Source of the DNA: an uncultured beta proteobacterium
GTDB lineage: Bacteria; Pseudomonadota; Gammaproteobacteria; Burkholderiales; SG8-39
DNA length: 13,536 nt
NCBI GenBank assembly: GCA_902826155.1
Contig: CADEDU010000011.1
Span: 116,321 to 129,856, forward strand
Direction of reading: 5' to 3'
Shown here one piece after another: positions 5,698 through 11,797 of this stretch. Numbering within the stretch: position 1 is the stretch's first letter; the number at the start of each line of letters is the position of its first letter. A program made the position numbers and the translations under genes. Below the pieces are notes generated by a model. It made no database searches and was not told where the DNA came from. It saw only the letters and a program-made list of their open reading frames with translations.

Positions 5698-7113
5698 ATG
5701 AGCGTCGATCTCACCTGCTCGATTCCGAACAACGTCGGCCTGGCCGAGCACCCCGCGCTGCACCGTCTGCTCGAATGGTTCGATGGCCGCTACCGCGACT
5801 GGTGGCGCGACTGGGGTCCGCTCGGCGTACGCGAGCACGAGGTCTACCTGCGCACACCGGTGGGCGTCGATGCGCAAGGCTGGGCGCGCTACGGCTTCGT
5901 GCCGCTCACGCAGTATCGCTGGGGCGTATTCCAGATGCCCGCCAAGCCCGAGCGGCGCGCGCTGTTCGGCGATATCGCTGGCCAACCGGTATGGCAGAGC
6001 GTCCCCGACGAGCATCGCGCCACCCTTCACAAGCACCTCGTCACCCAGGGTGACACCGAGCCGGGCTCGGTCGAGCAGAGCTTTCGCCTGGCGGCCACCG
6101 CGCCGAGCCTGTACGACCTGCGCAATCTGATCCAGTTTCACGTCGAGGAAGGCCGGCACCTGTGGGCGATGGTGCACCTGCTGTTCGAGCACTTCGGCGC
6201 CACCGGCCGCGACGACGCCGAAGGACTGCTCGCGCGACGCTCCGGTGACGGCTCGAATCCGCGCCTGCTCGACGCCTTCAACAACCGCATCGACGACTGG
6301 CTGTCGTTTTTCATGTGGTGCTTTCTCGCCGACCGTGACGGCAAGTACCAGCTCCTGTCGGTGGCGGAAAGCGCGTTCGATCCGTTGGCGCGCACGGTGC
6401 AGTTCATGCTCACCGAGGAAGCGCACCACATGTTCATCGGCGAAGACGGGTTGCGCCGCGTCGTGCAACGCACGCTCGATCTGATGCGCGAGCACGACAC
6501 CGATGACGTGCGCGCCTATGGCGGCATCAATCTCGAGCAGATCCAGCGCTATTTCAACTTCTGGGCGCCACGCATCTTCGATCTGTTCGGCAACGACGAA
6601 TCGCAGCGTGCGTTCGACGTGTTTCGCGCGGGCATCAAGGGCCGGGTCCACGAGGCCGGCCACGCCGAGCACGCCCGGCTCGACGATCCGGTGGCGATCG
6701 AGCGGCGCGAGGGCGATCGTTTCGTAGCAGTCGATGTGCCGATGCGCGATGCGCTCAACGGCACCATGCGGCAGACGTACCTGAAAGAAGTCGAAGCGCT
6801 GATGGCGCGGCTTAACCGCCAGATCGAGCGGGCCGGCGTGGCTTTTCGTCTGCGGCTGCCCAGTCCGCGCTTCAACCGCAATTTCGGCGTGTACACCGGT
6901 CTGTGCTTCGCGCCCGATGGCACGCCAGTGGATCCGGCAACGTTCGCGTCGCGCGCGGATCAGTGGCTGCCCACCGAGGCTGATCGCGCGCATCTGGCGG
7001 CGATCATGCAACCGGTGCGAGAACGGGGGCGACTGGCGGGCTGGATCGCCCCACCGCTACGCGGCATCAACAATCAACCGGCGCTCGATTTCGACTACGT
7101 GCGGCTCGCCTGA
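5698..7113 (+). CDS. boxB: BoxB-type benzoyl-CoA 2,3-epoxidase (diiron oxygenase component)
   Basis: A 471-residue protein matching BoxB, the diiron component of benzoyl-CoA 2,3-epoxidase, in length and along its whole sequence. It shows IPNNVGLAEH at the N-terminus, EVYLRTPVGVDAQGWA, TQGDTEPGSVEQ (Glu120), VEEGRHLWAM (Glu151 and His154, an ExxH pair), FLADRDGKYQL (Asp212), FMLTEEAHHMFIGE (Glu241 and His244, second ExxH) and WIAPPLRGINNQPALDFDYVR at the end. These acidic and histidine residues are the expected diiron ligands. In the known pathway BoxB uses O2 and electrons from the flavoprotein BoxA to form the 2,3-epoxide of benzoyl-CoA, which BoxC then opens; neither BoxA nor BoxC is in this window. 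It appears diverged from the BoxB I remember, and its RidA/thioesterase company suggests another aryl-CoA substrate. It starts 21 bases after the RidA gene. Confidence 0.85.
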   Translation: MSVDLTCSIPNNVGLAEHPALHRLLEWFDGRYRDWWRDWGPLGVREHEVYLRTPVGVDAQGWARYGFVPLTQYRWGVFQMPAKPERRALFGDIAGQPVWQSVPDEHRATLHKHLVTQGDTEPGSVEQSFRLAATAPSLYDLRNLIQFHVEEGRHLWAMVHLLFEHFGATGRDDAEGLLARRSGDGSNPRLLDAFNNRIDDWLSFFMWCFLADRDGKYQLLSVAESAFDPLARTVQFMLTEEAHHMFIGEDGLRRVVQRTLDLMREHDTDDVRAYGGINLEQIQRYFNFWAPRIFDLFGNDESQRAFDVFRAGIKGRVHEAGHAEHARLDDPVAIERREGDRFVAVDVPMRDALNGTMRQTYLKEVEALMARLNRQIERAGVAFRLRLPSPRFNRNFGVYTGLCFAPDGTPVDPATFASRADQWLPTEADRAHLAAIMQPVRERGRLAGWIAPPLRGINNQPALDFDYVRLA

Positions 7114-7116
7114 CGT

Positions 7117-7155
7117 ATCCGCGCAGTTTCAGGACAAGCCGCTGATTGCGCGGAT
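7117..7155. terminator. Inverted repeat between convergent genes, possible bidirectional terminator
   Basis: ATCCGCGCA (7117-7125) and TGCGCGGAT (7147-7155) are perfect 9-base inverted arms around a 21-base loop, lying between the converging boxB and deacetylase genes. There is no T-run on either side, so it is not a textbook intrinsic terminator; it may block 3' ends or act with Rho. Confidence 0.4.
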
Positions 7156-7195
7156 CTGCGCCGGCGGAACGCCATGCCTTGGGCGCCAGCAAGGC

Positions 7196-8059
7196 TCAGC
7201 CGACGTGCGTCAGCACGTGCTCGGCAATCTCCCGACGCGTGGCGATCCACACGTCATCGAATTTCTTCGCCCGCTCGATCAGCGTTTCGTACACCCATGC
7301 TCCGGCGGCCCGGCCAAAGACGTGCGTGTGCGCGGTGATATCGACCATCAGCGCCCGGCGTTCGCGGTTGCGCATCGCGCCGAGCGTGTCGTCGAACATG
7401 TCGAGCATCACCCGCGGTGCCTGGCCGTAGCGCACGCATAGCGGCAGATCGTTGAGATCCATCGTCAGCGGAATGCCCACCAGCCGCCGCCCGCCCTGCT
7501 CGATCACGTAGGGCAGATCGTCGTCATTGCAGTCGCCATGCCACAGGAAGCCTTCCTCGGCGAGGATGCGCGGCGTGATCATGCTGCCGGTGCCGCGCGG
7601 GCTGATCCAGCCGATGCTGGCGTTGCCGCTCGCCTTGGTGAGCGCCGCCTGCGTGCGCCGCAGGTTCTCGCGCTCGGCTTTCTCGTCGAGGTACACCGGA
7701 ATCACGTCCATGCCCCACGAGTGCGCGACGATCTCGTGGCCACGATCGTGGATCGCCTTGACCGTCTCGGGATAGCGCTCGGCCAGCACGCCGTTGACCA
7801 TCACGCTCGATTTGATGCGCTGGCGATCGACGATGTCGAGCAGTCGCTGGATGCCACGCACCGCGCCGAAACTCGCCCACGAGTGCGCGTTGGTGTCGAA
7901 GAAACCGGGCTGCAGCACGTTGCCCATCGGGCCGATGCCCGGCGCCTTGCCGTCGGACCAGCCTTCGTACGCGATGTTGAACACGATCGCGATTCGTCCG
8001 CCGTTGGGCCAGCGGAAGTCGGCGTCGAGCCGGGTGATGCGGGGGGATGCTGCGGTCAC
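7196..8059 (-). CDS. Polysaccharide deacetylase family protein, PuuE (allantoinase)-like
   Basis: A 287-residue NodB-fold metal hydrolase. It starts at GTG 8059 with GAGGAG ten bases upstream. Instead of the classical TFDDG first motif it has VFNIAYEGW (26-34), as in the PuuE-like and HpPgdA-like branch that acts on allantoin, amides or other small C-N bonds. Further motifs: GHEIVAHSWGMD (107-118; His113 and Asp118 likely near the metal), WISPRGTGSM (151-160) and a late GDCNDDDLPY (175-184). The C-terminal half has ITAHTHVFGRAAG, containing a probable catalytic-type histidine. No signal peptide or membrane helix is seen, so it is probably cytoplasmic. It converges on boxB and has its own transcription unit. 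It may be an amidohydrolase or deformylase of the neighbouring pathway, or be unrelated; the family is clear, the substrate is not. Confidence 0.85.
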   Translation of the reverse strand: MTAASPRITRLDADFRWPNGGRIAIVFNIAYEGWSDGKAPGIGPMGNVLQPGFFDTNAHSWASFGAVRGIQRLLDIVDRQRIKSSVMVNGVLAERYPETVKAIHDRGHEIVAHSWGMDVIPVYLDEKAERENLRRTQAALTKASGNASIGWISPRGTGSMITPRILAEEGFLWHGDCNDDDLPYVIEQGGRRLVGIPLTMDLNDLPLCVRYGQAPRVMLDMFDDTLGAMRNRERRALMVDITAHTHVFGRAAGAWVYETLIERAKKFDDVWIATRREIAEHVLTHVG

Positions 8060-8655
8060 TGGGATCTCGCTCCTCGTCGGGGTCCGGCTCGAAACGTCGC
8101 AGGCTTATGCCCACTCCGGCCGAGGCCGTAGCCCCGCATACGCGAGGCACCCGACGATTTACCGCGGAGCGATCGCCACTTTCAAGAGGAACCGCTGGTG
8201 GCGAATGAACGGCGTGAAACTCAGGTGATGCGATAGATCACGCCGACGATACTTGCAGCAAAGCAAGTGAGCATCGCCATCGAGAACAGGAATCCGAACT
8301 TGCTCGAATACCAGGCGTCGCGAAGCGATGGTGCAGAGAAAACACGAAACACAGAGTCGATCATCGGTAGGCTCGCAGCGATTGGGGTCTTGGTTCTCAC
8401 CGAGCGCCTCAAGATGTGACTCTTGGCGAACGGCGGGCTTTGATTACCTCCGGGTGCACCCTTTTTCCTACATGGGTGCTCCCCCTTTCTTTCCGAGTGC
8501 GCAGGATTGCACCTGGAGCAGCCAATTTACTGTACCGAGCCGACGAACGTCAAAGAAACGTTACATGACCGGTACTATTTCCCGACGAGCGGTCGCGGTC
8601 AGGAAAAGTCGCGGCCATTTACACATCCATTCAAACGTCGATTTTTCTCGTCGAA
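8060..8655. other. Long spacer, less G+C-rich than its surroundings
   Basis: About 600 bases lie between the deacetylase start and the QmcA stop. Base composition is visibly more A/T-rich than the genes around it, especially 8221-8655. The only coding candidate is the 63-codon ORF at 8221-8412. A GGGTGCACCC palindrome followed by five T lies at 8452-8466, and its GCACCC half can also pair with GGGTGC at 8474-8479. TTGAAA at 8185-8180 on the minus strand could be a -35 box for the deacetylase, with a poor -10 (TAAATC) 18 bases on. No tRNA or insertion sequence is seen. Confidence 0.6.
8221..8412 (-). CDS. Small hypothetical membrane protein
   Basis: I do not recognise this ORF. It could encode 63 residues from a TTG at 8412, or 47 from an ATG at 8364 (MIDSVFRVFSAPSL). 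The C-terminal part FGFLFSMAMLTCFAASIVG is a single predicted transmembrane helix ending in VIYRIT. Neither start has a strong ribosome binding site. Codon choice is less G/C-ending than in its neighbours, as is the whole spacer. It may be a genuine single-pass microprotein or chance coding potential. Confidence 0.35.
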   Translation of the reverse strand: MRRSVRTKTPIAASLPMIDSVFRVFSAPSLRDAWYSSKFGFLFSMAMLTCFAASIVGVIYRIT

Positions 8656-9615
8656 TCAGCGCGTTGGCGGCATCGGCGGCGCTTCGCCTGCCGGCAGGCT
8701 GGAGCGCTGCACGACCGTCATGATCGAGGCGACCACGCTGGCCACGTCGCTCAGGTTGGTCGGCACGATCATCGCGTTGTTGGTCTTCGCCAGGTTGCTG
8801 AAAGCGCCGACGTAGGCTTCGGCGATCTTCAGATTTGCCGCCTGCTGGCCACCCGGTTGCGCCATGGCGTTGGCGATGGTGGTGATGGCCGCGCCGGTCG
8901 CATCGGCGATCAGCCGAATCGCCGTCGCGTCGCCCTGCGCCTTGTTGATGGCCGATTGCTTCTCGCCTTCGGATTCCAGGATCTTCGATTGCTTGTCGCC
9001 CTCGGCGAGGTTGATGTCCTGCTGCTTCTCGCCTTCGGACTTCGCGATCACCGCGCGCTTCTCGCGCTCGGCGGTGATCTGCGTCTGCATCGCGCGCAGG
9101 ATCAGCTCCGGCGGAGTGAGATCCTTGATCTCGTAGCGCAGTACCTTGACGCCCCATGAGCGTCCGGCTTCGTCGAGCACCGACACGATCGAGCGATTGA
9201 TCGATTCGCGTGATTCGAGCGTCTTGTCGAGCTCCATCTTGCCGATCTCGGCGCGCAGCGTGGTCTGCGCGAGCTGGGTGATCGCCATCAGATAGTTGGC
9301 GGTACCGTACGACGCGAGCTGCGGATCGGTCACCTGGTAGTACAGCACGCCATCGACGGCAAGTTGCGTGTTGTCCTTGGAGATGCACACCTGCTCCGGC
9401 ACCATGAACGACACCTCCTTGAGCGAATGCTTGTAGGCGACGCGATCGATCACCGGAACCAGGAAATTGAGCCCCGGCTCCAGCACGCCGTGAAACCGGC
9501 CCAGCCGCTCGATCACCCACGCGTTCTGCTGCGGCACGACCCGCACGCTCTTGAGGATCAGTACGACGAAGAAAACGATGATGATCAGCGTGACGGCAGT
9601 ACCAAGCCCGGGCAT
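8656..9615 (-). CDS. qmcA: SPFH/stomatin-family membrane protein, QmcA (YbbK)-like
   Basis: A 319-residue SPFH (stomatin/prohibitin/flotillin/HflKC) protein. ATG 9615 is preceded by AGGAG seven bases upstream. Residues 8-24 (TLIIIVFFVVLILKSVR) form the N-terminal membrane anchor. The SPFH domain follows: VVPQQNAWVIERLGRFHGVLEPGLNFLVPVID, then the typical AEIGKMELDKTLESRESIN and GVKVLRYEIKDLTPP. Residues about 184-245 are an E/K/A-rich coiled coil with repeated SEGEKQ segments, and the tail is proline-rich. Such proteins assemble into large rings or cages in membrane microdomains and influence membrane-protein quality control. The NfeD-like gene 96 bases upstream on the same strand is the usual partner, as in the E. 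coli ybbK-ybbJ pair. Confidence 0.95.
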   Translation of the reverse strand: MPGLGTAVTLIIIVFFVVLILKSVRVVPQQNAWVIERLGRFHGVLEPGLNFLVPVIDRVAYKHSLKEVSFMVPEQVCISKDNTQLAVDGVLYYQVTDPQLASYGTANYLMAITQLAQTTLRAEIGKMELDKTLESRESINRSIVSVLDEAGRSWGVKVLRYEIKDLTPPELILRAMQTQITAEREKRAVIAKSEGEKQQDINLAEGDKQSKILESEGEKQSAINKAQGDATAIRLIADATGAAITTIANAMAQPGGQQAANLKIAEAYVGAFSNLAKTNNAMIVPTNLSDVASVVASIMTVVQRSSLPAGEAPPMPPTR

Positions 9616-9679
9616 GTTCAGCTCCTGCGTGAGGCGATTCTTGGTCAGACACGCACGCCATTGCGGCCGGCGCCCGTGC

Positions 9680-9694
9680 GATGGATGGATGGAT
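9680..9694 (+). repeat. Short GATG microsatellite in the nfeD-qmcA spacer
   Basis: GATGGATGGATGGAT is just under four tandem copies of a tetranucleotide in the 96-base gap between the NfeD stop and the QmcA start. Such short runs can slip, but it is outside any coding sequence, so an effect on expression would be through the mRNA linker only. Confidence 0.7.
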
Positions 9695-9711
9695 CGGTGG
9701 AATGCGTCGGA

Positions 9712-10134
9712 TCAGACCGGCGTCTTGGAGACCTCGAGCGTGCTGCCACGCACAGCGGTGATGTAGAAGATCTCGCCGGGATCGCCGCGACACTCACCGC
9801 TGATGCGCGCATCCCAGAGTGCATCGCGGTAGCGAACCCGCGCCAGCCGATCGGGCTGATTGACCCACGTATCGAGCGCCACGGGTTGGCCGACGTCGAG
9901 CGGCCGCATTGGCGTCGCGTTGGCGCTCTTACGCCGCGCGTTCACCCAGACGCAGCTGACGATCCCCAGCAGCACCGCCACGAGCACCTGCACGGTGAAT
10001 GACGCGCCGGCCCAGGCCGCGGCCGCCGCGACGAACGCCGTGACACCCAGCACCAGCAGATAAAACGTACCCGATGCCATCTCGGCGATGACCAGCACGA
10101 AGCCGACGATCAGCCAGACGAGATAAGCCTGCAT
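9712..10134 (-). CDS. NfeD family membrane protein (QmcA partner)
   Basis: A 140-residue short-form NfeD protein. The ATG at 10134 (MQAYLVWLIVGF) is preceded by GGAGG four bases upstream, which settles the start over an in-frame codon 42 bases further out. Two hydrophobic stretches, YLVWLIVGFVLVIAEMASG and FYLLVLGVTAFVAAAAAW, plus a third, VQVLVAVLLGIVSCVWV, are membrane helices; the C-terminal part (about 90-140) is the OB-fold NfeD domain with DVGQPVALDTWVNQPDRLARVRY and DPGEIFYITAVRGSTLEV. It lacks the ClpP-like protease domain of long NfeD proteins. NfeD proteins pair with SPFH proteins and its stop is 96 bases before qmcA, so the two form an operon. Confidence 0.93.
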   Translation of the reverse strand: MQAYLVWLIVGFVLVIAEMASGTFYLLVLGVTAFVAAAAAWAGASFTVQVLVAVLLGIVSCVWVNARRKSANATPMRPLDVGQPVALDTWVNQPDRLARVRYRDALWDARISGECRGDPGEIFYITAVRGSTLEVSKTPV

Positions 10135-10144
10135 GCCACCTCCG

Positions 10145-10165
10145 ACCCCGCAAATGCGACGGGGT
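10145..10165. promoter_or_regulatory. Stem-loop just upstream of the nfeD ribosome binding site
   Basis: ACCCCG (10145-10150) and CGGGGT (10160-10165) are 6-base inverted arms with a 9-base loop. In the minus-strand transcript this hairpin would end one base before the GGAGG of the NfeD-like gene. Next to it, at 10172-10167 on the minus strand, TACCAT is a -10-like hexamer, so the hairpin would sit at or near the 5' end of the transcript. A role in initiation or mRNA stability is possible but unproved. Confidence 0.35.
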
Positions 10166-10197
10166 GATGGTAGCAACTTAACGGTGACGAAGGATCA

Positions 10198-10214
10198 GCC
10201 GAGCGGCATTCGGC
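10198..10214. terminator. Weak hairpin downstream of the DUF1223 gene
   Basis: GCCGA (10198-10202) and TCGGC (10210-10214) can pair across a 7-base loop in the gap after the DUF1223 stop. There is no T-run, so this is only a possible end of that transcript. Confidence 0.25.
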
Positions 10215-10265
10215 GGGACTTCTTGGTCAGCATTGGGCCGCGACGATGGCGACCGGTTCAGCACC

Positions 10266-11078
10266 TCAACAGGAGGCGGATACACCGAGCGCCTGCAGTA
10301 CCTCTCCGGTCTTGCGCTGCTGGACGAACGCCACGGCGCCCGAAACATTCGAGCGCACCGGCAGCATCAGCGCGCGGCGCAGATCGATCCGTCCGCCTTC
10401 GAGTGCGAGCGGACCGAACCACTCTCGCACCACGCGGTCGTGGCGCAGGGTCACGCCACGGTTTTCTCCCGCGGTCACCTTGGTCAGCAGACCGTCCTCG
10501 AAGAGCGCGACATACAGCGCTGCTTCACCGGCAGCCGCAGGATCCGGCACCGACGCGCTGGCCTGCACCTCGGCGGTTGCCTGTCCGCCGCGCCGGAGCG
10601 CAAGCGTGATCTGCGCACGCGCCGGTCGGGCGTTGATGGCGCGCAGTTCGTTGGCAAGCGAGCTGTGCTGCGACCAGCGTCGATAGTCGCGACCATTGAC
10701 CATCACCTGCGGGGTGTAAGAGACCGTGCCGCCGCCGAGCTTCACCTGTTCACGCTGACGCACCGCGAACGCGGCGCGCGCGTAGGGGTCTTTCCAGCCG
10801 AGGTGATCCCAGTAGTCGACGTGCAGCGCAAGTCCGACCGCCTTGTCGGCGCCGACGCCGCGCCGGGTCAGTTCATTCAGCCAACGATCCGCAGGAGGAC
10901 AACTGTCGCAACCCTCGGAGGTGTAGAGCTCGACCAGAGCGACCGTGTTCGCGCCGCTCGTGGCGCGGCACTCATCGATGCTCGCCGTCTGCGCGAGTGC
11001 TGTGATAGGCACACACCCCATCCCCAACATGCCGAGGGCGGTGACAAGACGCTGAAGTCGATCGGAGAGGAAGCTCAC
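10266..11078 (-). CDS. Secreted DUF1223 thioredoxin-fold protein
   Basis: A DUF1223 protein of 270 residues from GTG 11078, which is preceded by AAGG seven bases upstream; upstream in-frame codons exist but would put about 70 residues before the signal peptide. The N-terminus has a signal peptide with hydrophobic core LVTALGMLGMGCVPITALA and cleavage expected after ALA at about residue 29. The DUF1223 core follows: VALVELYTSEGCDSCPPADRWL with a CxxC pair (Cys57, Cys60), HVDYWDHLGWKDPYA, and YTPQVMVNGRDY. The C-terminal half is a beta-rich domain. The fold resembles thioredoxin, suggesting a periplasmic redox or metal-related role, but no member has a function I can state with confidence. It stands alone, 131 bases upstream of the NfeD-like gene. 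Confidence 0.9.
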   Translation of the reverse strand: MSFLSDRLQRLVTALGMLGMGCVPITALAQTASIDECRATSGANTVALVELYTSEGCDSCPPADRWLNELTRRGVGADKAVGLALHVDYWDHLGWKDPYARAAFAVRQREQVKLGGGTVSYTPQVMVNGRDYRRWSQHSSLANELRAINARPARAQITLALRRGGQATAEVQASASVPDPAAAGEAALYVALFEDGLLTKVTAGENRGVTLRHDRVVREWFGPLALEGGRIDLRRALMLPVRSNVSGAVAFVQQRKTGEVLQALGVSASC

Positions 11079-11505
11079 GGCATGACCTTGGAACGTGATC
11101 GGGGTGCTCGCCGGTCGCTGCAAGTTCGGGTCCGATTGCAGCGCGGTAACGCCTGGATACGTGCGCGATGTCCGATTGGATGCGTGGCCCGCACTGCAGT
11201 TCCGATTGCGCGCGCATCTGATCGCGCGATCGACAGGCGGCATGTGCAAGCGCACGGACTGCGCGAGACAGGGGCGGAATCCACGTGGTGCCACGTCGGC
11301 AGGGCGTATTACGCACTCGATCAGCCCTCGGTCGCCCCTGAATGGCGGAACCGTTTCTCACCATTCGCTCTGCCATGGACACCATCCGGGAAGCGGGTCA
11401 CGTTTGTCATCAATTCGTTTCACATGACGCGAGGGGGCCGCACTACCATCAGCGCCCGCCTTATCCGGCGCGACGCATCAACCGCTCTCGCGAGGACCCC
11501 GTTCC
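11079..11505. other. Gene-free stretch with repeated TCCGATTG and palindromes
   Basis: I find no gene in these 427 bases between the diverging DUF1223 gene and the small membrane protein gene. Three copies of TCCGATTG lie at 11131-11138, 11171-11178 and 11201-11208. GATCGCGCGATC at 11220-11231 is a perfect 12-base palindrome. CCACGTGG (11281-11288) and GCGTATTACGC (11304-11314) are shorter palindromes. GTCAT/ATGAC arms flank 12 bases at 11407-11428. TACCAT at 11444-11449 is a possible -10 box for the downstream gene without a good -35. It could be a two-sided regulatory region. Confidence 0.6.
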
Positions 11506-11694
11506 GTGTACGCGTACAAGTGGCCTGGCCTGTTGTTGGGCTTCGTCGTTTTCCTGATCATCGTCGAATGGCGTATCGCTACCCGCAAGAAGGGTGGCGT
11601 GACGGCGGTCGATCGCAAGATGATGCGCGGCATGTTTGGCGTGGGCCTGGTGCTCGCCGCGGCGGTGTGGTTCCTGCAAGACAGCGGGGAGTAG
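11506..11694 (+). CDS. Small two-helix hypothetical membrane protein
   Basis: A 62-residue ORF from GTG 11506, with GAGGA about nine bases upstream as a plausible ribosome binding site. It reads as two transmembrane helices, WPGLLLGFVVFLIIVEW (6-22) and FGVGLVLAAAVWFL (44-57), separated by a basic loop (RIATRKKGG, DRKMMRG), so the loop probably faces the cytoplasm with both ends outside. I do not recognise a family. Its last codons lie in the first unit of the 20-base repeat at 11682-11741. The helix pattern, basic loop and ribosome site together make it more likely real than most ORFs of this size. Confidence 0.6.
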   Translation: MYAYKWPGLLLGFVVFLIIVEWRIATRKKGGVTAVDRKMMRGMFGVGLVLAAAVWFLQDSGE

Positions 11695-11741
11695 CGGATC
11701 CCAGCGGGGGAGAGTGAATCCCAGCGGGGATTGGCGAACCC
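11682..11741 (+). repeat. Three degenerate 20-base tandem repeats
   Basis: Units start at 11682, 11702 and 11722, each beginning CAGCGGGG(A/G) and ending in a GGATCC, GAATCC or GAACCC-like sequence. ATCCCAGCGGGG is repeated exactly at 11698-11709 and 11718-11729. The first unit covers the stop codon of the small membrane protein and the others fill the gap before the LLM oxidoreductase. The array may have grown by slippage or may hold binding sites. Confidence 0.8.
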
Positions 11742-11797
11742 GCAATCCAGCCGCTCTGCGATGATTGCGCGGTTGCAGCAATGCGTCCGCCCCATCC

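Noticed and set aside
5251..7011. 586-codon minus-strand ORF opposite the RidA and BoxB genes
   Set aside because: It is the longest ORF in the window but has no known domain, and both plus-strand genes are clear family members.
8500..8580. tRNA or structured RNA gene in the A/T-richer spacer
   Set aside because: No cloverleaf, no TTC-type T-loop and no CCA end could be found; only short arms such as AACGT/ACGTT.
8507..8815. 102-codon plus-strand ORF at the spacer/qmcA boundary
   Set aside because: Its second half is antisense to qmcA and its first half shows no family pattern or ribosome site.
8561..9793. 410-codon minus-strand ORF overlapping qmcA in another frame
   Set aside because: Translation is arginine-rich noise; the overlapping SPFH protein is well supported with its own ribosome site.
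10233..11717. 494-codon plus-strand ORF across the DUF1223 gene and the gene-free stretch
   Set aside because: No domain; it runs opposite the DUF1223 gene and through repeats, and composition explains the open frame.
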